This document shows, in pieces, positions 1 to 7,547 of a DNA stretch of 25,522 nt. The notes beneath the pieces were generated by a model. The model ran no database searches. It saw only the letters and a list, made by a program, of their open reading frames with translations, and was not told where the DNA came from. Source of the stretch: Desulfuromonadales bacterium. GTDB taxonomy: Bacteria > Desulfobacterota > Desulfuromonadia > Geobacterales > Pseudopelobacteraceae. Both the position numbers and the translations under genes were made by a program. Where the stretch lies: contig JAATGX010000224.1 of NCBI GenBank assembly GCA_015688915.1, positions 1 through 25,522 on the forward strand, read 5' to 3'. The number at the start of each line of letters is the position of its first letter. The stretch's first letter is position 1.

Positions 1-996
1 ATCAATGTCATGAGGACCCCCCACTTCACCTCGGCCATTGCCGCCTTCGGCATCGTCTTTACGACCTATGGGATGATCGTTGCCTCGGACTTCTGGTTCG
101 TCTCTCGCCAGTTCATCGTGGAAAGCGTGTTGGAATTACGGACCAATCGGCAACGCGGCCCAATCGACTCACTGCGACTGCTGATCTATTCCCTGCTCTC
201 CATGGGAGCAATGGATCTCAGCCCGGAGGCTTTGCACAAGGATGAACGCGCGGTCGGCATGCTGGCCGGGCTCGGTATTCCGGTGGCCTGCTTCCTCCAT
301 GGCTACGCCGGTTTCATCTTCGGATCGGTCAAGGCCAACGCCCTCTGGATGACGCCGCTCATGCCGGTCATATTCATCTGCTCGGCCGTTGTCTCGGGCA
401 TTGCCCTGTGCATGCTGACCTACATTGTGACCATGGAGATTCGCAAGCTGATCTTTGCCTGGAAGCGAAAACAGGATCCGACGCTTCCGACAACCGAGGA
501 ATTGAAAAGCGTCGAGGTGAACGTGGTGACCATGACCTCCCGCTACCTTGTCATGTTTCTCGTGCTCGCCCTCACCCTGGAGTTGTTGGACCTGATCTTC
601 CGCGGCTACACGGCGGTCAGATCGTGGGATATCCTGCGCAGGGTGATTTACGAAAAGGACTTTATCAAGATCTTTGTCGTCCAGTACGGCATGGGGAACG
701 TGATCCCGTTTATCCTCTTCAAGATTCCGGGGCTGACGGTCCGGCGCGCGGCGGTCGGTTCCGCGCTCTGCCTGGTGGGCATCTTCATGATGCGCTGGAA
801 CGTTGTTATCGGCGGCCAGGCCTTTTCCGGCTCCCTGGCCGGATTCATGGAGTATCGGCTCCCGATCTGGCCCGACAGTCTGGAGACGTTCAAGGAGGGC
901 TTGTTCGGAGCCTTGGCGGTCATCATCACCCCTTTTGTGCTCTTCTACCTCATCAGCAGGGTTTTGCCGGTTTTCGGAGTGAAGGATTCCCACTGA
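1..996 (+). CDS. NrfD-family quinone-interacting membrane subunit, 5' end outside window
   Basis: The reading frame is open from the first base, so the gene begins upstream; the first ATG at position 10 is probably internal. The visible part (about 331 residues) is very hydrophobic, with roughly eight membrane segments separated by short charged loops such as the WKRKQDP stretch. Segments such as RYLVMFLVLALTLELLDLIF match the NrfD/PsrC/HybB family. These proteins bind menaquinol in the inner membrane and pass electrons to or from partner iron-sulfur and c-type cytochrome subunits. In Geobacter such genes usually close an operon behind a cytochrome and a ferredoxin-like subunit; that part would lie left of the window. 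The family call is by overall pattern. Which complex it belongs to, and the electron direction, cannot be told from here. Confidence 0.75.
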   Translation: MNVMRTPHFTSAIAAFGIVFTTYGMIVASDFWFVSRQFIVESVLELRTNRQRGPIDSLRLLIYSLLSMGAMDLSPEALHKDERAVGMLAGLGIPVACFLHGYAGFIFGSVKANALWMTPLMPVIFICSAVVSGIALCMLTYIVTMEIRKLIFAWKRKQDPTLPTTEELKSVEVNVVTMTSRYLVMFLVLALTLELLDLIFRGYTAVRSWDILRRVIYEKDFIKIFVVQYGMGNVIPFILFKIPGLTVRRAAVGSALCLVGIFMMRWNVVIGGQAFSGSLAGFMEYRLPIWPDSLETFKEGLFGALAVIITPFVLFYLISRVLPVFGVKDSH

Positions 997-1106
997 CACT
1001 TCCGGGGGGCTTACGTGCCGGGAGGTGCGGGTAACATGGTGTGAGTCGCTGTTCAGTCCCGGAGCCGGTCGTGAGTAACCGGCCCCGGCTGTCAGGAGGT
1101 GCACGG

Positions 1107-2966
1107 ATGTCGCTTGCGGAAAAGGATCGCGAATACCGGGTTGAGGAACTCACCGCCCGGATGCGGGCCCTGGAACTTCAACTGGAAACGCTTGCCGTGC
1201 GGATCGGGGGGGGCGAGGCGGCCGCGACCGCATCCCCTGTCGCCGCTACCCCGGTTGCAGGTCGGGGCGAAGAGTATCCTCTCGGCAAGCCGAACGACGT
1301 CTCGGAGGAAATGCTGTCCTGGGCCAGCCGCGCGGCGCTCCTGCCGCGTCTTTCCACTCTCTGTTTCCTGCTGGTCGTGGCACTCATCCTGCGGACCATC
1401 ACCGACGGCGGCCTTGTGGACAAGCTGATCGGCTCGGGCCTCGGCATGTTCTACGCTGCGGCCCTGATCCTGTTCGGTTGGTACAAATACGGCACGGACA
1501 GTCCTCTTGCTCCGGTTTTCGCCGCCTGTGGTGCGATACTCATGCCGACCATCGTGGTGGAGACACATGCGCACTTCCAGTCGCTTCCCATTGTACCGGC
1601 CTACCTGACCCTGATGGCGACCGGTATCGGCACGGCGGTCATCAGCCGCCGGTTCAATGCCTTCATCCCCATTTCGGCAGGCATCCTCGGCATGTGTCTT
1701 GCCGGTGCCGCGATCGATTATCCCCATCCGTTCTTTCCCTATCTCTCTATGGTGCTCATCACCGCCAATATTCTTGGGTACGTTGCGGCCCGGCTGAAGC
1801 AATGTTCGTGGCTGCGCTGGACGGTACTGATCGTCACCATGGCCATGCTTCAGCTTTGGGGCTTACGGCTTGGGTTGGCATTACGTCGCGGGGAAACGCC
1901 GCTGCCGGAACTGGCGCTATCCTGGTTTCTGCCGATTGTGGCCCTGTTTGCCGTCACCTTCCTGGCGCTTGCCCTGAGCGGCATTGCCCGCGGCGGCACG
2001 ACCAGGATCTCGCGCTTTGATTTCACCTTGCCGACTCTCAATGCAGCCTGGGCCTTTACTACCGCTCTGTATGTGGTTGACGCCTCGGGAAAAGGGACGC
2101 ATCTCCTCGGCACTATCGGTGTCATTGCCGCGATCGTCCACCTTGTCATTATCTTCTGGCTGGCGCGGCGCGGGCTCGACGGCGCCCCCGGCTCCAGCTC
2201 GTTTACCTTTGCCGGCGGAGTGCTGCTGGCACTGTCATTGCCGCCCGCCATCGGCACGTTCACGTTCTCCCTGCCGGTCATCTCCGCCGTGGCGATCTTT
2301 CTGGCGGTCATGTCGCGGGTCTGGGGGAACGGCGGTGTCAGGTGGACGACCTACCTGTTTCACCTCTACAGTTGCATCGCCCTTGCCCTTGCACTCCGGG
2401 GAGATGGTGCTACGGCAACGGATTTTGTCCATATTCTTCCCGCGGGTCTGCTGGCCGTGGTCATCCTGTACCAGTACCAGTGGTGCCGCCGCTATCCTCC
2501 GCCGGCCACCTCGGTATTCTTCGCCCGTTTCGACAAGGACGACCGGAGCGCCGTACTGCTCCTTCTGGCGGCACTGGCGTGCGGATTCTACATGATGCGG
2601 ATCGGGATATATCAAGTGGTGCATCTACTTCCCGGCGAAACACGCCGCGATGCCTTCCGCTGTGCCCAATCGGTCCTCATCAACGGTTCGGCCGCCGGAT
2701 TGATCCTGTTCGCCTATCTGCGGCGCAATCGGGAAATCCGCAATGTGGCCGTTCTCATCACCATCGCCGGAGGCATAAAGGTTTTCCTGTACGATCTTCT
2801 CGGCACCCATGGCTTGCCGTTGGTGCTCAGCGTGTTTTCATTCGGATTGGCCGCAGCCATCGAGTCGGTTGCCCTGGGGAAATGGCTGAAACATGCGGTT
2901 GATGAAAAGGGTAAGGAGGACGTCGAGTACGTAAGCGTGGGGCAGGTCAGCCCCGAACAGGATTGA
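1107..2966 (+). CDS. Large polytopic membrane protein, DUF2339-like
   Basis: This is a 619-residue protein if it starts at the ATG at 1107, which has AGGAGGT at 1094-1100. An in-frame GTG at 1041 would add 22 residues but has a poorly placed ribosome site. The N-terminus is a short charged heptad-like stretch (about residues 5-35, likely coiled coil) and an Ala/Pro-rich linker. From about residue 75 onward come some 15 or more membrane segments. The C-terminal stretch KVFLYDLLGTHGLPLVLSVF resembles the end of DUF2339 membrane proteins. It follows the NrfD-like gene by 110 bp on the same strand, so it could be co-transcribed, but nothing in it suggests redox cofactors. Function is unknown; the family assignment is moderate. 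Confidence 0.7.
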   Translation: MSLAEKDREYRVEELTARMRALELQLETLAVRIGGGEAAATASPVAATPVAGRGEEYPLGKPNDVSEEMLSWASRAALLPRLSTLCFLLVVALILRTITDGGLVDKLIGSGLGMFYAAALILFGWYKYGTDSPLAPVFAACGAILMPTIVVETHAHFQSLPIVPAYLTLMATGIGTAVISRRFNAFIPISAGILGMCLAGAAIDYPHPFFPYLSMVLITANILGYVAARLKQCSWLRWTVLIVTMAMLQLWGLRLGLALRRGETPLPELALSWFLPIVALFAVTFLALALSGIARGGTTRISRFDFTLPTLNAAWAFTTALYVVDASGKGTHLLGTIGVIAAIVHLVIIFWLARRGLDGAPGSSSFTFAGGVLLALSLPPAIGTFTFSLPVISAVAIFLAVMSRVWGNGGVRWTTYLFHLYSCIALALALRGDGATATDFVHILPAGLLAVVILYQYQWCRRYPPPATSVFFARFDKDDRSAVLLLLAALACGFYMMRIGIYQVVHLLPGETRRDAFRCAQSVLINGSAAGLILFAYLRRNREIRNVAVLITIAGGIKVFLYDLLGTHGLPLVLSVFSFGLAAAIESVALGKWLKHAVDEKGKEDVEYVSVGQVSPEQD

Positions 2967-2984
2967 GACTGCCTCATGGAATAA

Positions 2985-3016
2985 GGAAGGGGGATGCCGC
3001 TTGGCATCCCCCTTCC
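2985..3016. terminator. Bidirectional intrinsic terminator between convergent genes
   Basis: A perfect 14-bp stem (GGAAGGGGGATGCC at 2985-2998 and its complement at 3003-3016) closes a GCTT tetraloop. A T-rich stretch follows on the plus side (GTTTGTTGTT) and a shorter one on the minus side. It lies between the stop codons of two convergent genes and should serve both. Confidence 0.85.
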
Positions 3017-3046
3017 CGTCGTTTGTTGTTCAGCGCGGTGGACCGA

Positions 3047-4894
3047 TCAGTGCGATCCACCCAGGAAGGCCATGATCATGAGCAGCAGCAGACCCAGGCC
3101 GATGAAGAGTGCGCAGAATCCGAAGCCCTTGACCAGGAAATCGTATACCACGCCGCTGGTCCGTTTGCAGGCGAACTGCTCGGTGATGCCGCTTTCCTCG
3201 TAGCGTTTCCACTGGTCGCCACGTTCTTCGATCATCTCTTCCTTGGCTATCTGGCCGTTGAAGATGACGAAGTCCATGGGGAATTTCTCCGGCCGCCCGT
3301 GGGTGTTGAAGAAGTGAACACTGAAGATGAAACCGGTGGCCAGGAGCGCCTCGTCCGAGTGAATGATGGTCGCCACGTTGAACGCCCAGCCGGGGAGGAA
3401 GATGCCGAAGAACTCGGGGAACCAGAGCATCAGGCCCGACCCGCCGATGGCGAACATACCCCAGAAGACCGCGATAAAGTCGAATTTTTCCCAGTAGGTC
3501 CAGCGCTCAAAGGTAGGTTTCTGTCCTCTGAAGAAGAACCATTTCAGCATTCCGACCACGTCCGAGATGTCGCGCAGGTTGGGGCAGAGCGAATCGGGAC
3601 CGAACAGCCGCTGTAGGAAGTTACCCTTGATATCCTTGCGGATAAAGAGGAAGTGGATGCTCATCGTCAGCGCCATGACGAAATAGATGAAAGTGATACC
3701 GGCGCAGATGCGGTGGATCATGCCGGCGTTGGCCGAACCGCCGTAGAAGTTCATCAGGACGCGAGCCCAGTGCTGGTCGCTGAACTTGAGCGGCAGGCCG
3801 GTAAGGGAAAGCCCAAGGAAGCTGGTGATGACCAGGATATGCATGAATATGTGTACCCTGGTGAAACGACGGTACTGCTTGTGCGCCTCGGGGATGACAT
3901 GGTGAACCTCCCCTGCGGCCAAGCGTGCGGCTTTTTCACGGTTCTCGACAAAACCGCGGAACATCCAGAGCAGGGTATGTATCCAGAACACGCTGAAGGT
4001 TCCGACCAGGAGGCCGGTCATGGAGATAAACGTGTAGAAAAGGATCGGAAATTTTTTACGGTCGTTATGCTCGCCGTGGGCATAGAATTTGGTGAACAGC
4101 GGGGTTGCCTTGGTGTGGCACTGGGCACAGGTCTTGACCAGATTGGCCGGGTTGACGGATGATTTCGGATCGTCCGCCGGCAGCACCGCATGGGCGGTGT
4201 GGCAGTCGGCGCATCCGGCCACCTTGTCGGGGAAGCCAAGGCGATAGTTCTTGCCGTGGTAGCTCTCCAGGTATGAGGTGACCTGCACGTTTTCAAGCTT
4301 GTTGCGGGCCATCATCTTATCGTCACTGTGGCACTTCAGGCAGACCTTGGTATGAAACTCCCGGTGTTGCCCTTCCTTGCCCACTTTCTGAATGGCGTGG
4401 AGGTTATGGCAATCGTTGCAGGCGGCTGCATCCATGTTGCCCTTGGCAACTGCCATGCCGTGCACCGAATTCTGAAAGCCTTTTTCCTTGTCGTGGCACT
4501 GAATGCACTTGGCGATAACCTTGCGCTTGTCGTTTTTCCAATAATTGTGCGTATGGATGTCGGTGTGGCAGTCGGCGCACATGACCCCGTTGGCTACGTG
4601 GACGCTGGTGTAGTGCTCGGCGTTTTCCTTTTTGTGGCAGCGTTCGCACTGGACCTTCTGGACCTTGATCTCCTTCTTCATGTGCTTGAGGAGGTCGGTA
4701 ATATCCACATGGCAACTGGTACAGGCATTCTTTCCGTGGACGGATGCGGCAAAGTCTTTTGCGGAGAACTTGTTGCCGTGGCAACCCAGGCAGGTGGCCG
4801 GATCGATGGCCATCCCCTGTTCGGCTACGGATGGCGCAGCCCACAACGTGAGCAACAGCAGCAGGGGAAGAAGACGACAGACAACCAATCGCAT
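3047..4894 (-). CDS. cbcL: CbcL-like inner-membrane cytochrome: nonaheme c-type domain fused to b-type cytochrome
   Basis: The 615-residue protein begins with a signal peptide (about 1-24). A periplasmic domain follows with nine CxxCH heme sites, starting at residues 35, 58, 83, 106, 130, 159, 185, 228 and 256. A C-terminal membrane domain (about 282-612, six likely helices) carries histidines in HIFMH, MIHR, IHSDEA and VHFFNTH, suited to b-heme ligation. Nine c-hemes joined to a HydB/Nqo4-like cytochrome b is the architecture described for Geobacter CbcL, which oxidises menaquinol and feeds periplasmic cytochromes during growth on low-potential acceptors such as Fe(III) oxides. The start has GGAGGAGCT (complement of 4901-4909) six bases upstream. 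It stands alone on its strand, with a long AT-rich upstream region. The fold call is firm; orthology to CbcL itself, rather than a paralogue, is inferred. Confidence 0.85.
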   Translation of the reverse strand: MRLVVCRLLPLLLLLTLWAAPSVAEQGMAIDPATCLGCHGNKFSAKDFAASVHGKNACTSCHVDITDLLKHMKKEIKVQKVQCERCHKKENAEHYTSVHVANGVMCADCHTDIHTHNYWKNDKRKVIAKCIQCHDKEKGFQNSVHGMAVAKGNMDAAACNDCHNLHAIQKVGKEGQHREFHTKVCLKCHSDDKMMARNKLENVQVTSYLESYHGKNYRLGFPDKVAGCADCHTAHAVLPADDPKSSVNPANLVKTCAQCHTKATPLFTKFYAHGEHNDRKKFPILFYTFISMTGLLVGTFSVFWIHTLLWMFRGFVENREKAARLAAGEVHHVIPEAHKQYRRFTRVHIFMHILVITSFLGLSLTGLPLKFSDQHWARVLMNFYGGSANAGMIHRICAGITFIYFVMALTMSIHFLFIRKDIKGNFLQRLFGPDSLCPNLRDISDVVGMLKWFFFRGQKPTFERWTYWEKFDFIAVFWGMFAIGGSGLMLWFPEFFGIFLPGWAFNVATIIHSDEALLATGFIFSVHFFNTHGRPEKFPMDFVIFNGQIAKEEMIEERGDQWKRYEESGITEQFACKRTSGVVYDFLVKGFGFCALFIGLGLLLLMIMAFLGGSH

Positions 4895-5207
4895 AAATTA
4901 AGCTCCTCCATGAAATAGAATTTTGGTCCAGCGAAAGATAATTTTGAGAGTATACACATACACAAAAACATACAAAAAAAACAGCTAAAATTGAATACAG
5001 TATACAAGACAAACAGAACCTCATCGGTCTTTTTTACCGTCAAGGAACGCACCAAAGCGTTTGGGAAGGCGATTAATCCTTCTGGTTTCCGGGAACCGCG
5101 TAGCGGCGAGCGCATTCTTGACTTTGGCAATCCCATTTGCTAGCTTGTGAAGAATTCACGCCATCTCCGCTCCCCTGCCGGAGCGCCGCAGAAATCTGGA
5201 GCACGCC
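4895..5207. promoter_or_regulatory. AT-rich divergent control region upstream of the CbcL-like gene
   Basis: No gene is seen in these 313 bases. The half next to the cytochrome gene is strongly AT-rich, with A-tracts on the plus strand. It contains two copies of AGTATACA, at 4949-4956 and 4999-5006, exactly 50 bp apart. Read toward the cytochrome gene, each gives a TATACT -10-like box, but neither has a good -35 element, which would suit an activator-dependent promoter. The half next to the aminotransferase is less AT-rich and holds that gene's promoter. Confidence 0.45.
5118..5146 (+). promoter_or_regulatory. Sigma70-type promoter for the aminotransferase gene
   Basis: TTGACT (5118-5123) is followed after 17 bases by TAGCTT (5141-5146). 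The -10 is preceded by TGC, an extended -10 element. The start point would fall near 5153, leaving a leader of about 55 bases before the ATG at 5208. Confidence 0.5.
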
Positions 5208-6287
5208 ATGTATAAAAAGCTTTTCATCCCCGGTCCGGTTCCCGTACATCCCGAAATCCTTGCCGCCATGGCAACGCCGATGATCGGCCATCGCATGAAA
5301 GAGTACGCCGAGCTGCATGGCCGGGTCACGTCCGGCCTTAAAAAGGTCATGGTTACGGAGGGTAAGGTGTTTCTCGCCACGTCCAGCGCTTTTGGTGTCA
5401 TGGAAGGGGCCATCCGCAACCTGGTGGGAAGGCGGTGCGTCAATTTTTGCAACGGCGCCTTCTCCGACAAATGGCACGACGTCACGCTGCGCTGCGGCAA
5501 ACAGGCCGATGCCGTCCGGTTCGACTGGGGCCGGCCGGTTACCCCCGAGGCTGTCGAAGCGGCCCTGTCAACGGGTAAGTACGACAGTATGACCATGATC
5601 CACAACGAAACCTCCACCGGTGTCATGTCGCCTCTTCCCGAGATTGCCGAGGTGATGCGCTCGTACCCCGAGGTCATGTTCATTGTGGATACGGTGTCCT
5701 CCATGAGCGCCCTGAATATCCCGGTGGATGACCTGGGGATCGACAGTTGCATCTTCGGGGTGCAAAAGGCCTTTGCCCTGCCGCCGGGGCTGACGGTCTT
5801 CACGGCCAGCGAAAAGGCGCTTGAACGTGCCGCCGGCATGGAGGGACGTGGTTACTATTTCGACTACATGGAATTTGCCGCCAACGATGCCAAGGACAAC
5901 ACCCCATCCACCCCCTGCGTCTCGCAGATATTTGCCATGGACCGCCAATTGGAACGGATGTTCGCCGAAGGGCTGGAAGCCCGGTGGGAGAGGCATCGCA
6001 ACCTGGCCGGGTATGTGCGCGACTGGCTGACTTCACGCGGCTTTGAGCTGTTTCCCGAGCCAGGTTATGGTTCTCTTACCTTGACATGTGCCCGTAACAC
6101 GCGGGGTATCGACCTGGCTCTGCTGAAGAAGCGTTTGGGTGAGATTGGATTTGCCTTTGACGACGGTTACGGAAAGATCAAGGGGCAGACCTTCCGCATT
6201 GCCCATATGGGGGACATGACCCGAAGCGACCTTGACGAGCTGTTGAGCGCCATGATTGCCATAATGCCTGAACTGGCGTACCATTAA
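5208..6287 (+). CDS. Class V PLP-dependent aminotransferase (alanine-glyoxylate/serine-pyruvate type)
   Basis: This 359-residue enzyme has the full class V (fold type I) aminotransferase layout. The N-terminus carries the IPGPVPVHPEI substrate-loop motif and GHRMKEY. The ATSSAFGVMEGAIRN stretch (57-71) should hold the PLP phosphate. Asp161 in VDTVSSM contacts the pyridine nitrogen, and Lys187 in GVQKAF is the Schiff-base lysine. Family members move amino groups among alanine, serine, aspartate and glyoxylate or pyruvate; the substrate cannot be told from sequence alone. The start has TGGAGC about six bases upstream. The neighbouring zinc-ribbon gene follows 52 bp later without an evident terminator, so the two may be co-transcribed. 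Confidence 0.88.
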   Translation: MYKKLFIPGPVPVHPEILAAMATPMIGHRMKEYAELHGRVTSGLKKVMVTEGKVFLATSSAFGVMEGAIRNLVGRRCVNFCNGAFSDKWHDVTLRCGKQADAVRFDWGRPVTPEAVEAALSTGKYDSMTMIHNETSTGVMSPLPEIAEVMRSYPEVMFIVDTVSSMSALNIPVDDLGIDSCIFGVQKAFALPPGLTVFTASEKALERAAGMEGRGYYFDYMEFAANDAKDNTPSTPCVSQIFAMDRQLERMFAEGLEARWERHRNLAGYVRDWLTSRGFELFPEPGYGSLTLTCARNTRGIDLALLKKRLGEIGFAFDDGYGKIKGQTFRIAHMGDMTRSDLDELLSAMIAIMPELAYH

Positions 6288-6339
6288 CCAGGATCGGATA
6301 ACTACGGTCGACAGTGAAGCGTCTTAAAGGAGTGTGGCT

Positions 6340-6522
6340 ATGAAATGCCCGAATTGTAATGACAGGACATCAGTGGATCTCGACATGCATTCCGGCGGTT
6401 TTTCGTCCGATCAATCGCCGGTCAAGGAATGCGGTGCCTGCGGGTTGGTATGGCGGGTAACGGTGGAAGGCGGCGAGACAAAGATCGATATCATCAAGCC
6501 GGCCGACAAAAAAAAGCAATGA
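6340..6522 (+). CDS. Small zinc-ribbon protein (60 aa)
   Basis: The protein has two CxxC pairs, C3/C6 (KCPNC) and C31/C34 (ECGACG), the pattern of a zinc ribbon. The tail is lysine-rich (ADKKKQ). The ATG at 6340 is preceded by AAAGGAG (6326-6332) at seven bases. An in-frame GTG at 6334 would sit directly on that ribosome site and is unlikely. It follows the aminotransferase gene and ends at a strong terminator. It has no enzyme motifs; a structural or nucleic-acid-binding role is possible but unproven. Confidence 0.75.
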   Translation: MKCPNCNDRTSVDLDMHSGGFSSDQSPVKECGACGLVWRVTVEGGETKIDIIKPADKKKQ

Positions 6523-6544
6523 AACAGCCCCCGAGGGGGCTGTT
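6523..6544. terminator. Terminator hairpin between zinc-ribbon and rubredoxin genes
   Basis: AACAGCCCCC (6523-6532) and its complement GGGGGCTGTT (6535-6544) form a near-perfect hairpin starting right at the stop codon of the zinc-ribbon gene. A moderate T-rich stretch (GTTGAT) follows. The convergent rubredoxin gene stops at 6552, so both transcripts may use it. Confidence 0.75.
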
Positions 6545-6551
6545 GTTGATC

Positions 6552-6710
6552 TCATTCCATCTCAAAGGCGTCTTTCCCGGCACCGCACAGGGGACAGCAC
6601 CAATCGTCGGGCAGAGACTCGAAAGGGGTTCCTACAGGAATGCCACGGTCGGGATCGCCAAGGGCGGGGTCGTAAACATACTGACAGATGGTGCAGATCC
6701 AGCGTTGCAT
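6552..6710 (-). CDS. Rubredoxin (52 aa)
   Basis: Translation of the minus strand gives a classic rubredoxin starting MQRWICTICQYVYDPALGDP. The four iron ligands are C6 and C9 (CTIC) and C39 and C42 (CPLC). Typical family features include YVYDP, GDPDRGI, GTPFESLPDDW and the CCPLCG turn, and the length is normal for the family. It is a cytoplasmic one-electron carrier with a single Fe(Cys)4 site, often serving rubrerythrin, superoxide reductase or flavodiiron proteins in anaerobes; no such partner is nearby. The start has AGGAGA (complement of 6718-6723) upstream and a good promoter further out. An extra cysteine (C38) sits next to the second pair. Confidence 0.95.
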   Translation of the reverse strand: MQRWICTICQYVYDPALGDPDRGIPVGTPFESLPDDWCCPLCGAGKDAFEME

Positions 6711-6753
6711 AGACAGTTCTCCTTTGGTTGTCAGGTGTGTTGATCCACCTCAG

Positions 6754-6781
6754 ATGATACACTGAACCGGGTCGCCGTCAA
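6754..6781 (-). promoter_or_regulatory. Sigma70-type promoter for rubredoxin
   Basis: On the minus strand TTGACG (complement of 6776-6781) is followed after 16 bases by TATCAT (complement of 6754-6759). The predicted start lies about 40 bases upstream of the rubredoxin ATG. Confidence 0.6.
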
Positions 6782-6911
6782 GGTCTGCTGGTGACCTTGC
6801 CCGTCCTCCGGCCGAGGGCAGGACAGATTCTATACCAGGCCGGAGGGCCTGTCAACGGCGCACATTCCATCGTCATTGTGACGACACATGAAGTTAAAGG
6901 GGTGGCAGGAC

Positions 6912-7535
6912 ATGATATTTGAAATTCTAGTCGTTGGCCCTCTGGCGGTCAACTGCTTCATACTTGGTTGCGAAGATACCCATGAAGGGGTGGTGGTGGA
7001 TGCGGGCGGCGATGCCGACCGGGTTATCGCCGCGGCCGAGCGGTACAATCTGAAAATTGGACAGGTCATTACCACCCACGGACATTTTGACCATGTGGGG
7101 GCCAACCAGGCGGTAGTGGAACATTTTGGCGCCCGCCTGCTGATTCACGCCGCCGATGCGCCCATGCTGGAGCGAGCGGGCGATATTGCTCGGACATATG
7201 GCCTGCAAGGCAACAATTCGCCGCAACCGGACATGTTTCTCGCTGATGGCATGGAGATCGGCTTCGGTACCCACCGCATGCGGGTTCTGCATACGCCCGG
7301 CCATACCCAGGGTGGTTGCTGCCTCTATCTCGAGGCCGAGAAAAAGATCATTACCGGCGATACCCTTTTTGCCGACTCCATCGGCCGTACCGATCTCCCC
7401 GGCGGTTCGCACGAGCAGTTGCTCGAATCGATCCGCGGCAAGCTGTTCACCCTGCCGGATGATGTGACAGCCTATCCGGGACATGGCCCTGAAACGACCA
7501 TCGGCCACGAAAAGCTCCATAACCCGTATTTCTGA
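6912..7535 (+). CDS. MBL-fold metallo-hydrolase (glyoxalase II/YcbL type)
   Basis: The 207-residue protein has the complete metallo-beta-lactamase-fold metal site: THGHFDHVG (H56, H58, D60, H61), H131 in TPGHTQG, D150 in TGDTLF and H191 in YPGHG. Length and motif spacing fit the small YcbL-like branch of glyoxalase II and related thioester hydrolases, which bind two zinc or iron ions. The exact substrate is not known. I place the start at 6912 because AAAGGGGTGG lies just upstream, whereas the in-frame ATG at 6888 has no ribosome site. Its stop is 12 bp before coaBC, so the two form an operon. A possible start region lies in the 130 bp shared with the divergent rubredoxin promoter, but I see no convincing -35/-10 pair. 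Confidence 0.85.
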   Translation: MIFEILVVGPLAVNCFILGCEDTHEGVVVDAGGDADRVIAAAERYNLKIGQVITTHGHFDHVGANQAVVEHFGARLLIHAADAPMLERAGDIARTYGLQGNNSPQPDMFLADGMEIGFGTHRMRVLHTPGHTQGGCCLYLEAEKKIITGDTLFADSIGRTDLPGGSHEQLLESIRGKLFTLPDDVTAYPGHGPETTIGHEKLHNPYF

Positions 7536-7547
7536 GGGAAATCCCCC

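Noticed and set aside
1041..1106. GTG start of the DUF2339-like gene, 22 codons upstream
   Set aside because: The ATG at 1107 has a near-ideal AGGAGGT at the right distance.
3653..4918. Plus-strand frames opposite the CbcL-like gene (169 and 196 codons)
   Set aside because: Both are antisense to a gene with nine heme motifs and show no independent coding features.
5026..5060. Sigma54-like sequence upstream of the CbcL-like gene (minus strand TTGGTGCG-N4-TTGA)
   Set aside because: The -24 half fits, but the essential GC at -12 is GA, so the match is not good enough to call.
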